NCBI RefSeq assembly: GCF_000695625.1
Contig: NZ_JMQI01000063.1
Span: forward strand, 62,001-126,000
DNA: 64,000 nt
Direction of reading: 5' to 3'
Source of the DNA: Amycolatopsis rifamycinica
GTDB taxonomy: Bacteria; Actinomycetota; Actinomycetes; Mycobacteriales; Pseudonocardiaceae
Part shown: positions 55,306 to 63,957 of the stretch, one piece after another
Layout of the letters: each line of letters begins with the position of its first letter
How positions within the stretch are numbered: position 1 is the stretch's first letter
The notes under the pieces: model-generated
What the model saw: the letters and a program-made list of their open reading frames with translations, nothing else
Database searches by the model: none
What the model was told of the DNA's origin: nothing
Position numbers and translations under genes: made by a program

Positions 55306-56832
55306 GTGCCCGGAACGGGATTGTGGCGCACTAAATCGATCGAACAGTCCATTGCGGACACCGACGAGCCGGACACCAAGCTCCGGCGGAACCTGAGCGC
55401 GTGGGACCTCACGGTCTTCGGCGTCGCCGTCGTCATCGGTGCCGGCATCTTCACGCTGACCGCGCGCACCGCGGGTGACTACGCCGGGCCGTCGGTCTCG
55501 CTCGCCTTCGTGTTCGCGGCGATCGCCTGCGCGCTGGCGGCGCTGTGCTACGCGGAGTTCGCCTCGACCGTGCCGGTCGCGGGCAGCGCGTACACGTTCT
55601 CCTACGCCACTTTCGGCGAGTTCATGGCGTGGATCATCGGCTGGGACCTGATCCTGGAGCTCGCCGTCGGCGCGGCCGCGGTGTCCAAGGGCTGGTCGGT
55701 GTACCTCGAGACGGTGCTCGGCTACCTGTTCGGCAAGGGCACGAAGACGACGTTCGACATCGGCAGCGTGACCGTCGACTGGGGTGCGCTGCTCGTCGTG
55801 GCGATCCTGACGCTCCTGCTGGCTGTCGGCACGAAGCTGTCTTCGCGGGTCTCGATGGTGATCACCGGGATCAAGGTCGCCGTGGTGCTGTTCGTGATCA
55901 TCCTCGGCCTCTTCTACGTCAAGGGCGCCAACTACACGCCGTACATCCCGCCGGGCGAGACGGGCGGAGCCGGCCAGACCGGTGTCGACCAGTCGCTGTT
56001 CTCGCTGGTCGCGGGCGGTGCGAGCAGCTCGTTCGGCGTCTTCGGCCTGCTGGCCGGCGCCTCGCTGGTGTTCTTCGCGTTCATCGGCTTCGACATCGTC
56101 GCGACCACCGCGGAGGAGACGAAGAACCCGCAGAAGGCCGTGCCGCGCGGGATCATGGGCTCGCTGGCCATCGTGACCGTGCTGTACGTCGCCGTGTCGC
56201 TCGTCGTCGTCGGCATGACGTCGTACAAGGACCTCGCGACCAAGGCGGGCGACGGCAGCCACAAGACCCTCGCCACGGCCTTCTCCGCGAACGGCGTCGA
56301 CTGGGCGGCCAACATCATTTCCTTCGGCGCGCTGGCCGGCTTGACCACCGTTGTCATGGTGCTGATGCTGGGCCAGGTCCGGATCATCTTCGCGATGTCG
56401 CGCGACGGCCTGATGCCGCGCGGACTGGCGAAGACCGGCGACCGCGGCACGCCGACGCGCGCGACGCTCATCGTCGGCGGCCTGGTCGCCGTGGCCGCCG
56501 GTTTCTTCCCGGCGGAGAAGCTCGAGGAAATGGTGAACGTCGGCACGCTCTTCGCGTTCGTGCTCGTCTCGGCCGGCGTGCTCGTGCTGCGGCGGACGCG
56601 GCCGGAGCTGCCCCGGGCGTTCAAGGTGCCGCTGGTGCCGCTGATCCCGATCCTCGCCATCCTCGCCTGCGTGTGGCTGATGCTGAACCTGACCGTGCTG
56701 ACCTGGCTGCGGTTCGTCGCCTGGATGCTGGTGGGCGTGGTGATCTACTTCGCGTACAGCCGCCGGCATTCGCTGCTCGGCAAGCGCCAGGCCGAAGGGG
56801 CCGGCGAACCCGTGAAGGCGCCCGACGCCTGA
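55306..56832 (+). CDS. APC-family amino acid permease (cationic amino acid transporter type)
   Basis: A 508-residue transporter with twelve or more helices. The APC consensus is clear: RNLSAWDLTVFGVAVVIGAG, IFTLTARTAGDYAGPSVSLA, YAEFASTVPVAGSAYTFSYA and FFAFIGFDIVATTAEETKNP. The layout matches the CAT/YfnA branch, which moves basic or neutral amino acids with protons. GTG 55306 (VPGTGLWRTK) is chosen since AGGAGGT lies five bases upstream. It stands alone, with a strong terminator behind it. Confidence 0.94.
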   Translation: MPGTGLWRTKSIEQSIADTDEPDTKLRRNLSAWDLTVFGVAVVIGAGIFTLTARTAGDYAGPSVSLAFVFAAIACALAALCYAEFASTVPVAGSAYTFSYATFGEFMAWIIGWDLILELAVGAAAVSKGWSVYLETVLGYLFGKGTKTTFDIGSVTVDWGALLVVAILTLLLAVGTKLSSRVSMVITGIKVAVVLFVIILGLFYVKGANYTPYIPPGETGGAGQTGVDQSLFSLVAGGASSSFGVFGLLAGASLVFFAFIGFDIVATTAEETKNPQKAVPRGIMGSLAIVTVLYVAVSLVVVGMTSYKDLATKAGDGSHKTLATAFSANGVDWAANIISFGALAGLTTVVMVLMLGQVRIIFAMSRDGLMPRGLAKTGDRGTPTRATLIVGGLVAVAAGFFPAEKLEEMVNVGTLFAFVLVSAGVLVLRRTRPELPRAFKVPLVPLIPILAILACVWLMLNLTVLTWLRFVAWMLVGVVIYFAYSRRHSLLGKRQAEGAGEPVKAPDA

Positions 56833-56842
56833 CTTGCGCGAT

Positions 56843-56885
56843 AAAAGCCCCGCCCACCTGGACGCCCAGGTCGGCGGGGCTTTTT
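56843..56885 (+). terminator. Intrinsic terminator of the permease gene
   Basis: AAAAGCCCCGCC and GGCGGGGCTTTTT enclose a second nested stem (CCTGG/CCAGG); a T-run follows. Confidence 0.93.
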
Positions 56886-57104
56886 GCGTTTGGTTGCTTA
56901 ATGCGAGGTTACGGCTTGATCAAGACGATCTTGCGATTCGTGCGCAATGGGGGACCCCCTGTAGGCGGTGGCGTGACGTGCGATACCTTTCCATCCTTCG
57001 TGCGCCACTGACGGGTGAATTACAGCCGCGTGATTAACCACGTGCCGTGGCGACACGTCCCCCAGATTTGCCGTTCTTCCCCCGTTCGGTACAGGAGACA
57101 CTCA

Positions 57105-57812
57105 ATGCGCAGACGTACCTTCCGCGGTGCCGTGGCGGTCATGGCGCTCACCACCGCTGCTCTGATGGGAACCGCCGGTTCCGCCTTCGCGTGCGTTCCC
57201 GGTGACGACCGCGCGACCGGCACGGTGGGCAACGCCACCAAGTGCAAGGACATCGGCCTCGGCAAGGCCGTCGACGTGAGCGACCAGCTCAAGGTCACCG
57301 GCGGCACGACGAAGGACCAGTACCTGACGGTCACCGGCGTGGCCGAGGGCGTCACGGTCGCCGCCATCGTGGTCAAGGGTGGCAACGAGTACAACACCTA
57401 CGTGCCGGGCAAGAAGGGCCTCTCCGCCGTCCCGCCGTGGGAGAAGCTGCACGCCCCGATGGTCGGCAAGGACTTCAAGAACGTCCCGCAGATCAGCCAC
57501 TGGTTCGCCTGCGGCACCAAGACCGACAAGCCGACCGAGACCGCCACGCCGACGACGAAGCCGTCGACGCCGACGTCGACCACCACGGCCACGCGGCCGG
57601 GCCCGGCGACCTCCGACACCTCGGTCGCGCCGACCAGCGCCAGCACCACCGCTCCGGCCGCCGTGCCGGCGGGCAACGAGTCGGGCACCGGTGGCGGCCT
57701 GGCCAACACCGGTTTCGACAACAGCTGGCTGATCTGGGTCGGCGCCCTGCTGCTCGCCGCCGGTGGCGGCCTGCTCGCGCTGCTGAAGTTCCGCCGCAAG
57801 GCTTCCGAGTGA
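57105..57812 (+). CDS. LAxTG-anchored surface protein
   Basis: A 235-residue exported protein. The signal peptide (RRRTFRGAVAVMALTTAALM ... SAFA) is followed by a globular domain of about 120 residues with four cysteines and VPPWEKLHAPMVGKDFKNVP. A Thr/Pro/Ser-rich stalk follows (about 145-195), then the sortase signal LANTG, a membrane helix and the basic tail KFRRKASE. LAxTG is the motif of class E sortases of high-GC actinobacteria. AGGAGA precedes ATG 57105. The globular domain is not assigned. Confidence 0.88.
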   Translation: MRRRTFRGAVAVMALTTAALMGTAGSAFACVPGDDRATGTVGNATKCKDIGLGKAVDVSDQLKVTGGTTKDQYLTVTGVAEGVTVAAIVVKGGNEYNTYVPGKKGLSAVPPWEKLHAPMVGKDFKNVPQISHWFACGTKTDKPTETATPTTKPSTPTSTTTATRPGPATSDTSVAPTSASTTAPAAVPAGNESGTGGGLANTGFDNSWLIWVGALLLAAGGGLLALLKFRRKASE

Positions 57813-57831
57813 AGCTGAGCTAGTCCACGGC

Positions 57832-57866
57832 TGAAGGCCCCTCGCTCCGCGCGCGAGGGGCCTTCA
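57832..57866. terminator. Bidirectional terminator hairpin
   Basis: TGAAGGCCCCTCGC and GCGAGGGGCCTTCA form a perfect 14-bp stem with a seven-base loop between convergent genes. Its right edge touches the stop of the minus-strand gene. Confidence 0.88.
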
Positions 57867-60128
57867 CCGTTTCGGGGGGAAGTCCCCGAACAGCGAGCCC
57901 TGCTCGCCCCAGGACGGCTTGCCGAGGCCGGCGGCCATCGCGACGGCGTGGTCCCATTCGGCGTCGACGACGTAGTCCTGGTGCTTGAGCACCCCCGGCG
58001 CCCAGCGGTGCCGTCCGGTCGGGCCGCGCAGCGGGTCCGGCAGCCAGTGGTCGCCGCCGAGGATCAGGACGCCGTTGCCGTCGGCCGTCGCCGACACCGG
58101 GCCGCAGCCGCCGTCCGGCAGGAACCCGACGCCGTGCAGCCGCCGGTCGGCGACCGAGTGCCGCCAGGTCGTCACGCCGCCGCCGAAGATGTCGGTACCG
58201 CGGCACAGGGCCCGCCAGCGGCCGTCGAGGTCGGCGAAGAGCCGTTCCAGCGCTTCCTGCGGCAGCAACGCCGGGAAGGCGCGCTGGTAGCCCCACTGCA
58301 GCGGGGAGCCGGCGGTGAGCAGGCCGACGCGTTCGAGGTCCGCCTCCGGCAGCTCGGCCGCGAGCCGGGCGGCCGCCATGAGCGTGAGCAGGCTGCCGAG
58401 GTTGTAGCCGGAGAGCACCACGCGCGTGCCGGGCTCGGCGAGGTGTTCGCGCGCCCGCGCGGCCAGTTCCGGGACGACCTTCAGCGCGTAGCAGGGCGGA
58501 ACCGTCGGGTGCGCCGCCCGCGGCCAGAAGCAGACCAGGTCGGCCAGCGCGCCGAGGTGGCGGCTGCGCTGCGGGGTGCGCGCGGCCGTGTAGACCACGC
58601 GCAGCAGACCCGCGGCCAGCGCGCCGAGCGCGACCACGCCGATCGCGGACAGCGGGCCGAACCAGCCGGGGACCAGCCCGAACCCGAAGCGCAGCACCAG
58701 CAGGGCCGCGCCGCCCGCGGACATCGCGCTCGCGACCGCCAGGGCCAGGTGGTGCAGGTGCCGCCGTTCCCAGGCCGAGCGCGCCCAGGCCGCCGCGGCC
58801 TGGGCCTCCTGCCGCTCGTCGTGCTCCATCAGCTCGACGATCTCCGGAATGCCCCGCCGCAGCCGGCGCAGCGGGACGGCGACCGCGAAGCCCAGCACGC
58901 CGAGCACCGCGGCCAGCGCCAGTCCGGCGCCCCACAGGACCGTGACCAGCACGTACGTGTCGGGCACCCGCAGGTGCTCCGCCCCGGAAAGCCGCCGGAG
59001 CGCCTCGGCCAGCCCGGCACCGAACCCGCCGCCGAGCAGGCCGGCCAGCGCGAGCACCGGGGCGGCCGCCCAGCCGCCCATCCACGGCCGCAGGCGCTGC
59101 GGCTTGTGCTTCCAGCCGGGCCGGGCCAGCAGCGCCGCCGGGGCGAGGAACAGGGCGAACAGCACGGTGACGGCGACCATGGCCGCGCCGAGGCCTTCGA
59201 CGACGCCGTTCGTGCCGGGCAGCGGGCCCGCACCCGGCCTGAGCCGGACCGCGGCCACGACGACCAGCAGCGTCGCGAAGGCGAGCACGCCGGGCCGGGC
59301 GAACCGGCCGGTGTCGACGCCGATCGCGGCGGCGACGACGGTGGCGAGCACCACGGCCAGGGTGACGATCCAGGCCACGAGGCCGGCGCTGTCACCCGGA
59401 ACGCGGAACGGCCCGCCGAGCAGCAGGAGCGCGACCGAGGCCAGCGCCGCGACGGTGTGCAGGCAGCGCAACGCCGGCGTCTCCGGGTCGGCGCGCATCC
59501 GCAGCGGGCCGCCGGTCAGGTCGCCGTCGGCGTGCACCGCCCAGGTCGCGCTCGAAATCCGGTGCAGGACGAAGATCACGACGAGCAGCGGCAGCACGCC
59601 GACGGCGATCCGGGCCGGCCCCGAGCGCAGGACGTCGGGGATCACCGGCAGGCAGCCCGAGCCGGGGGCCAGGCACTGCGCGGCGAACAGGTCGAGCGCG
59701 ATCGCGGCGAGCTGGCCCATCAGGAGCATCGTCAGCAGCAGAGCGCCGACGCGCAGCAACCCGCGGCAGACAGCGCCGAGGACGCGCGCGAGACGGCGTT
59801 CCGGCGGGGCCGGCGGCAGCATCCAGAAGGCGACGTTGGCCAGGGAAAACGGGAACAGCAGCGCCCAGGTGGCCTTCGCGGCGCCGCCCGAGGTCATGCC
59901 GTGCCAGAGGTAGCCCTCGAGCGTCCGCGGGATCGACCGGCCCAGCGCCGGCAGCACCGGCCCGGGCGCCGGGCGGCGCAGCCGGTCCGCCGGGCGGATC
60001 ACCCGGCCCAGGCCGTCGCCGGCGACGTCGACGGTCGCAACCGCGTCGAGCAGCGTTTCCCCGCTGGTGCCCACGAGCCCGGCGACGCGGATTTCCACGA
60101 CACGGGTGTCCGGTCCGGGCATGGGCAC
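57864..60128 (-). CDS. Large membrane protein with inactive alpha/beta-hydrolase-like domain
   Basis: A 754-residue protein with a short soluble N-terminal part (VVEIRVAGLVGTSGETLLDA) and about ten membrane helices (residues 85-530). A cytosolic C-terminal domain of roughly 200 residues holds the nucleophile-elbow-like sequence VVLSGYNLGSLLTLMAAARL. At the place where alpha/beta hydrolases have GxSxG, this reads GYNLG, with Asn instead of the catalytic Ser. It is therefore probably a binding or scaffold domain. GTG 60128 has AGGAGG seven bases upstream. It is divergent from sahH. The function is unknown. Confidence 0.82.
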   Translation of the reverse strand: MPMPGPDTRVVEIRVAGLVGTSGETLLDAVATVDVAGDGLGRVIRPADRLRRPAPGPVLPALGRSIPRTLEGYLWHGMTSGGAAKATWALLFPFSLANVAFWMLPPAPPERRLARVLGAVCRGLLRVGALLLTMLLMGQLAAIALDLFAAQCLAPGSGCLPVIPDVLRSGPARIAVGVLPLLVVIFVLHRISSATWAVHADGDLTGGPLRMRADPETPALRCLHTVAALASVALLLLGGPFRVPGDSAGLVAWIVTLAVVLATVVAAAIGVDTGRFARPGVLAFATLLVVVAAVRLRPGAGPLPGTNGVVEGLGAAMVAVTVLFALFLAPAALLARPGWKHKPQRLRPWMGGWAAAPVLALAGLLGGGFGAGLAEALRRLSGAEHLRVPDTYVLVTVLWGAGLALAAVLGVLGFAVAVPLRRLRRGIPEIVELMEHDERQEAQAAAAWARSAWERRHLHHLALAVASAMSAGGAALLVLRFGFGLVPGWFGPLSAIGVVALGALAAGLLRVVYTAARTPQRSRHLGALADLVCFWPRAAHPTVPPCYALKVVPELAARAREHLAEPGTRVVLSGYNLGSLLTLMAAARLAAELPEADLERVGLLTAGSPLQWGYQRAFPALLPQEALERLFADLDGRWRALCRGTDIFGGGVTTWRHSVADRRLHGVGFLPDGGCGPVSATADGNGVLILGGDHWLPDPLRGPTGRHRWAPGVLKHQDYVVDAEWDHAVAMAAGLGKPSWGEQGSLFGDFPPKR

Positions 60129-60173
60129 GGTAAGGGCCTCCTAACACTTCTAGGGACAGTCGAGCGGACAACG

Positions 60174-60179
60174 GTAGTG
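60174..60179 (+). promoter_or_regulatory. Possible -10 box of sahH
   Basis: TAGTGT lies about 35 bases upstream of the ATG at 60215, in the 86-base gap shared with the divergent membrane-protein gene. No SAH riboswitch fold was recognised. Confidence 0.35.
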
Positions 60180-60214
60180 TTCGGGTGTCATCGAGTCTTG
60201 GAGGAATCGCCACT

Positions 60215-61687
60215 ATGACCCCCGAAAGCGTTGCCAAGCGGCACGAGACCCGCAACGGCATCGAGTTCGCCGTCGCCGACCTCGATGCCGCCGAATTCGG
60301 CCGCAAGGAGATCCGCCTCGCCGAGCACGAGATGCCCGGACTGATGGCGCTGCGCCGCGAATACGCGGAGGTCTACCCGCTGCGCGGGGCGCGCGTCTCC
60401 GGTTCGCTGCACATGACGGTGCAGACCGCGGTCCTCATCGAGACGCTGGTGGCGCTGGGTGCCGAGGTGCGCTGGGCCTCCTGCAACATCTTCTCGACGC
60501 AGGACCACGCGGCCGCGGCGGTCGTCGTCGGCCCGCACGGCACGCCCCAGGAGCCCAAGGGCGTCCCGGTGTTCGCGTGGAAGGGCGAGTCGCTCGAGGA
60601 GTACTGGTGGTGCACCGAGCGGATGCTCACCTGGGACGGCGAGGGCCCGAACATGATCCTCGACGACGGCGGTGACGCCACGATGCTCGTGCACAAGGGC
60701 ACCGAGTTCGAGAAGTCCGGCGTCGTGCCGACCCCGGACGAGAACACCTCGGACGAGTTCCGCGTGTTCCTCGAGCTGCTGCGCGCCTCGGTCGCGTCCG
60801 ACACCGGCAAGTGGACGAAGATCGGCGAGGGCATCCGGGGCGTGACCGAGGAGACCACGACCGGCGTCCTGCGGCTCTACCAGCTGGCGGCGGCGGGCGA
60901 GCTGCTGTTCCCGGCGATCAACGTCAACGACGCGGTGACGAAGTCGAAGTTCGACAACCGCTACGGCATCCGCCACTCCCTGATCGACGGCATCAACCGC
61001 GGCACCGACGTGCTGATCGGCGGCAAGGTCGCGGTGGTCTGCGGCTACGGCGACGTCGGCAAGGGCGCGGCGGAGTCCCTGCGCGGCCAGGGCGCCCGCG
61101 TGATCGTGACGGAGATCGACCCGATCTGCGCCCTGCAGGCGGCGATGGACGGCTACCAGGTCCGCACGCTGGAGAAGGCCCTGCCCGAGGCGGACATCGT
61201 CATCACGACGACCGGCAACAAGGACGTCGTGCTGGTCGAGCACATGGCGAAGATGAAGCACCAGGCGATCCTGGGCAACATCGGCCACTTCGACAACGAG
61301 CTCGACATGGCCGGACTGGCGCGGTACCCGGGCATCCGCCGGATCAACATCAAGCCGCAGGTCGACGAGTGGGTGTTCCCGGACGGCAAGAGCATCCTGG
61401 TGCTGTCGGAGGGTCGTCTGCTCAACCTGGGCAACGCGACCGGCCACCCGTCGTTCGTGATGTCGAACAGCTTCTCGAACCAGGTGATCGCCCAGATCGA
61501 GCTGTTCACCAAGCACGAGGAGTACGACAACGAGGTCTTCCGGCTGCCGAAGAAGCTCGACGAGAAGGTGGCTCGCATCCACCTCGAGGCGCTCGGCGGT
61601 GAGCTGACGAAGCTGACCAAGGAACAGGCCGAGTACATCGATGTGGATGTCGAAGGGCCGTACAAGCCGGAGCACTACCGGTACTGA
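60215..61687 (+). CDS. ahcY: Adenosylhomocysteinase
   Basis: The cytosolic NAD-dependent enzyme that hydrolyses S-adenosylhomocysteine to adenosine and homocysteine, sustaining methylation. The 490-residue protein has [51 protein letters not shown], the NAD motif [25 protein letters not shown] and the C-terminal KPEHYRY that completes the active site of the partner subunit. It carries the insertion usual in bacterial long-form enzymes. ATG 60215 has GGAGG about ten bases upstream. Confidence 0.97.
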   Translation: MTPESVAKRHETRNGIEFAVADLDAAEFGRKEIRLAEHEMPGLMALRREYAEVYPLRGARVSGSLHMTVQTAVLIETLVALGAEVRWASCNIFSTQDHAAAAVVVGPHGTPQEPKGVPVFAWKGESLEEYWWCTERMLTWDGEGPNMILDDGGDATMLVHKGTEFEKSGVVPTPDENTSDEFRVFLELLRASVASDTGKWTKIGEGIRGVTEETTTGVLRLYQLAAAGELLFPAINVNDAVTKSKFDNRYGIRHSLIDGINRGTDVLIGGKVAVVCGYGDVGKGAAESLRGQGARVIVTEIDPICALQAAMDGYQVRTLEKALPEADIVITTTGNKDVVLVEHMAKMKHQAILGNIGHFDNELDMAGLARYPGIRRINIKPQVDEWVFPDGKSILVLSEGRLLNLGNATGHPSFVMSNSFSNQVIAQIELFTKHEEYDNEVFRLPKKLDEKVARIHLEALGGELTKLTKEQAEYIDVDVEGPYKPEHYRY

Positions 61688-61700
61688 GTTCTTGCTGGTC

Positions 61701-61738
61701 AGGGCCGCCCCGAAAGTGTTCGGGGCGGCCCTTTGTTT
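61701..61738 (+). terminator. Intrinsic terminator of sahH
   Basis: AGGGCCGCCCCGAA and TTCGGGGCGGCCCT form a perfect 14-bp stem with a four-base loop, then TTGTTTT. Confidence 0.93.
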
Positions 61739-61751
61739 TGCGCTTGTGACA

Positions 61752-61782
61752 ATGATAGCACTAATGGGTGACGTGTTATCAT
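61752..61782. promoter_or_regulatory. Dyad operator overlapping the toxin-antitoxin promoter
   Basis: ATGATAGCAC and GTGTTATCAT are inverted copies with one mismatch, separated by 11 bases. The right half contains TATCAT, a -10 box ending seven bases before the antitoxin GTG. It is a probable autoregulatory site for the antitoxin/toxin complex. Confidence 0.72.
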
Positions 61783-61788
61783 GGGGTC

Positions 61789-62076
61789 GTGAAACAGTTG
61801 ATCACAAGGATCGACGACGAGCTGCACGCCCGCCTGAAGGCGCTGGCCGAAGCCCAGGGGCGCAGCATGAACGACCTGGTCACAGAGGCGTTGAGGGGAA
61901 TCGTGGCAACAACGGAAACCGCGCTGGAGCGAAGAAATCGCCTGGTGGCGGAAGGCAAGCTGATCACCTTCGAGCCGGAGGGGGAAGCGCCGGGGCACGA
62001 CGAGCTGGAAGAACGCTCGCGTGGCTGGGGCACGGCTGTCAGTGAGGCACTCGACTGGACCCGAGGTGAATGGTGA
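61789..62076 (+). CDS. Ribbon-helix-helix antitoxin (VapB-like)
   Basis: A 95-residue antitoxin. Residues 1-40 (VKQLITRIDDELHARLKALA, EAQGRSMNDLVTEALRGIV) form a ribbon-helix-helix DNA-binding domain of the CopG/Arc type. The charged, probably unfolded C terminus (ERSRGWGTAVSEALDWTRGE) would wrap the toxin. It seems leaderless from GTG 61789, just behind a dyad operator. It overlaps the PIN toxin start by a few bases, the normal order of such modules. Confidence 0.88.
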   Translation: MKQLITRIDDELHARLKALAEAQGRSMNDLVTEALRGIVATTETALERRNRLVAEGKLITFEPEGEAPGHDELEERSRGWGTAVSEALDWTRGEW

Positions 62077-62513
62077 CCGTCTTCTACGCCGACACGAGCG
62101 CCGTGGTCGGGGCCTACCTCGCCGACGAGCCCGATCACGCCGAACTGCGAAAGCTCCTGATCGACGGGGGCCACCTCGTGCTCACCAGCGAGCTGACCCG
62201 GCTGGAGTGCGCCAGCGCCGTCACCGCGGCCAAGCGGACCGGCCGCATCCCGGACGCCCGCGAGTTCCTGACCCAGTTCGACCGTGACACGCGGACGGTG
62301 CTGGGCGTGATCCCGCTGGCCCCGAGCCGGATCTTCCCGGCGGCCCGACGGCTGGTCACCGAGAACTACCCCGTGCGCACCCTCGACGCGATCCACATCG
62401 CGGTCGCGATGCACGACACCGCGGAACTCACCGGCGGCGAGCCGGTCACCTTCGTCACCCGCGACGAGCGCCAGGCCGACGCGGCCAAGGCCAACGGGTT
62501 CGAGGTGCTCTGA
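62070..62513 (+). CDS. PIN-domain toxin (VapC-like ribonuclease)
   Basis: A 147-residue PIN-domain ribonuclease, the likely toxin of the module. The acidic metal site is complete: Asp in FYADTSAVVGAYL, Glu in LTRLECASAVTAAK, Asp in TLDAIHIAVAMH and Asp in TFVTRDERQAD. VapC enzymes cut specific tRNAs or rRNA loops when released from the antitoxin; the target is not predictable here. The start is ATG 62070 or GTG 62073; the latter gives a four-base GTGA overlap with the antitoxin stop. Confidence 0.9.
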   Translation: MVTVFYADTSAVVGAYLADEPDHAELRKLLIDGGHLVLTSELTRLECASAVTAAKRTGRIPDAREFLTQFDRDTRTVLGVIPLAPSRIFPAARRLVTENYPVRTLDAIHIAVAMHDTAELTGGEPVTFVTRDERQADAAKANGFEVL

Positions 62514-62530
62514 CGGCCGACGGCGTGCGC

Positions 62531-62698
62531 AGCCACTCGCGTGATGCCCGCCAATCACGCGTGATGCCCCTCCAGTCACGTGAGATGCCCCGCCAGTCAC
62601 GCGAGTCACACGAGCCTGACCGCTCCGGCACGCGGGCCGACCGTGCGCAACCAGGCATCACGCGTGACTGGGCGGGCATCACGCGTGATCAGCGGGGC
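62531..62698. repeat. Inverted array of ATCACGCGTGAT repeats
   Basis: Four units in the reverse sense (about 62531-62545, 62546-62565, 62566-62586, 62587-62609: GCCCCTCCA/G + TCACGCGTGAT) face two forward units (62657-62677 and 62678-62698). The units match those at 22996-23077. The array fills the gap between the VapC-like gene and the convergent XRE regulator. Confidence 0.9.
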
Positions 62699-62711
62699 AT
62701 CGAGCCCGGCG

Positions 62712-63710
62712 TCAGTTCCACTCGACCGCGACCCCGGCCAGCCCGGGCCCGGCGTCGCTGAAGAACGCGCTGCTCACCCCGCCCATGTCGCACGCGAGCT
62801 CCTCCGCCACCACCGGCAGGGCATCGTCCCGCGCCCGGACCTGACGCGTGCACCGGGCCGGCAGCGCGTTCCGGTCGAACCGCAGCTGCACCAGGTAACT
62901 CGCGCAGCGGTCCCGCAGCATCCGGTAGTACCCCGGCGAAGCCGACCCGGAATCGTCGCGGACCTCGAAGCAGAACACGTGGATGTCGCCCTCGGCCAGC
63001 TTGCGGTCGAACAGCAGCTCCGTGGCCATCGTGTCCGCGTCCGGGTTGCGGCGCATCCGGCCGACTCGGCAGCCCTCGTCCGTGATCAGCTCGACGTCGT
63101 CGATCCGGCAGCCCGGATCGCCGTTGTACACCGTCAGATACCGGTCCGGCCCGTGGCGCCGGGCGCGCGTCACCAGCCGGGTGCGCAGGCTGACCTGGCG
63201 GTGCTCCGCGTCGAACGTGATCGTGTCGTGGACCGACAGCAGCTCCAGGTCGGCGTTGTAGTGGTTCGACGACGGGTACGCGCCCAGCTCGGCCAGGAGG
63301 TCCTCGACGATCGAGCCCATGTCGCCGGAACGCAGGTCGTGGAACGACGCCGCCGGCTGGTGGCCGCGGCGGACCAGGCGGGGGCCGATCAGCACCACCA
63401 GGGCGTCCGCGGGCAGCTGGAGAACCGATTCCAGGGCCCGGACCGCCGGCAGCGCCTTCGGCACCTCGGGCTGACGCAGGCCGCGTTGCCAGTAACTCAG
63501 CGTCGACTGTCCGATTTGGACGCCGCGTAGAGCGAGGTGGGCGCGCAGCCGGGCCAGCGAGAGGCCGCGGTAGGCGATCGCCAGTCTCAAGGCGTGGTGG
63601 AACTCGCCGGTGCGCAGGGCCTCGGTCAGCTCTTTCGGCAGTTCGGCGACCGATGCCCGGGTCGTGCGGGCGCCATCGATGATCAGTGGGAGGTTCCCGT
63701 CTTGTGCCAC
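62712..63710 (-). CDS. XRE-type regulator with large C-terminal domain
   Basis: A protein of about 332 residues. Residues about 35-95 contain a helix-turn-helix of the XRE type (YRGLSLARLRAHLALRGVQI, GQSTLSYWQRGLRQPEVPKA). The remaining 230 residues (YNADLELLSVHDTITFDAEH, RYLTVYNGDPGCRIDDVELI, DIHVFCFEVRDDSGSASPGY) are beta-rich and unassigned; similar long actinomycete regulators occur as large paralogous families. GTG 63710 is chosen for GAAGGGACG eight bases upstream. It is divergent from the gene entering at 63958. Confidence 0.82.
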   Translation of the reverse strand: MAQDGNLPLIIDGARTTRASVAELPKELTEALRTGEFHHALRLAIAYRGLSLARLRAHLALRGVQIGQSTLSYWQRGLRQPEVPKALPAVRALESVLQLPADALVVLIGPRLVRRGHQPAASFHDLRSGDMGSIVEDLLAELGAYPSSNHYNADLELLSVHDTITFDAEHRQVSLRTRLVTRARRHGPDRYLTVYNGDPGCRIDDVELITDEGCRVGRMRRNPDADTMATELLFDRKLAEGDIHVFCFEVRDDSGSASPGYYRMLRDRCASYLVQLRFDRNALPARCTRQVRARDDALPVVAEELACDMGGVSSAFFSDAGPGLAGVAVEWN

Positions 63711-63957
63711 CGCTCGTCCCTTCACCCGACCAGTGTGTGCGCTGGGCGTGAACACCGCGGAACGTTCACGGTAGCAGCGTAGAGTGGCCGTGCCGACCCC
63801 CGTTCAGGGTGGTTGGCCTCGTTGAGGTGAGCGTTCCGCGTTCCGGCTGTCCCCCGGAACGGTCCGTTCCTCCGGATGGCGTTCTTGCTCCTTGTGACCG
63901 CGTTGTTCACCGTTGTGACCACCGCTGGTTCGCCCACTCCTCCACAGGAGGCCGTCT
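63711..63957. other. Divergent promoter region
   Basis: No gene is supported. It contains recurrent GTTC-type words (GAACGTTCACGG near 63758, GAGCGTTCCGCGTTCC near 63828, GTTCACCGTTGTGACC near 63905) that could be regulator sites for the flanking divergent genes. Confidence 0.4.

Noticed and set aside
60129-60214. SAH riboswitch before sahH
   Set aside because: The leader is too short and the conserved SAH aptamer blocks were not recognised.
63722-63937. 71-codon minus-strand ORF overlapping the regulator's promoter region
   Set aside because: It overlaps the upstream region of the XRE gene, contains no recognisable motif and lacks a ribosome site.
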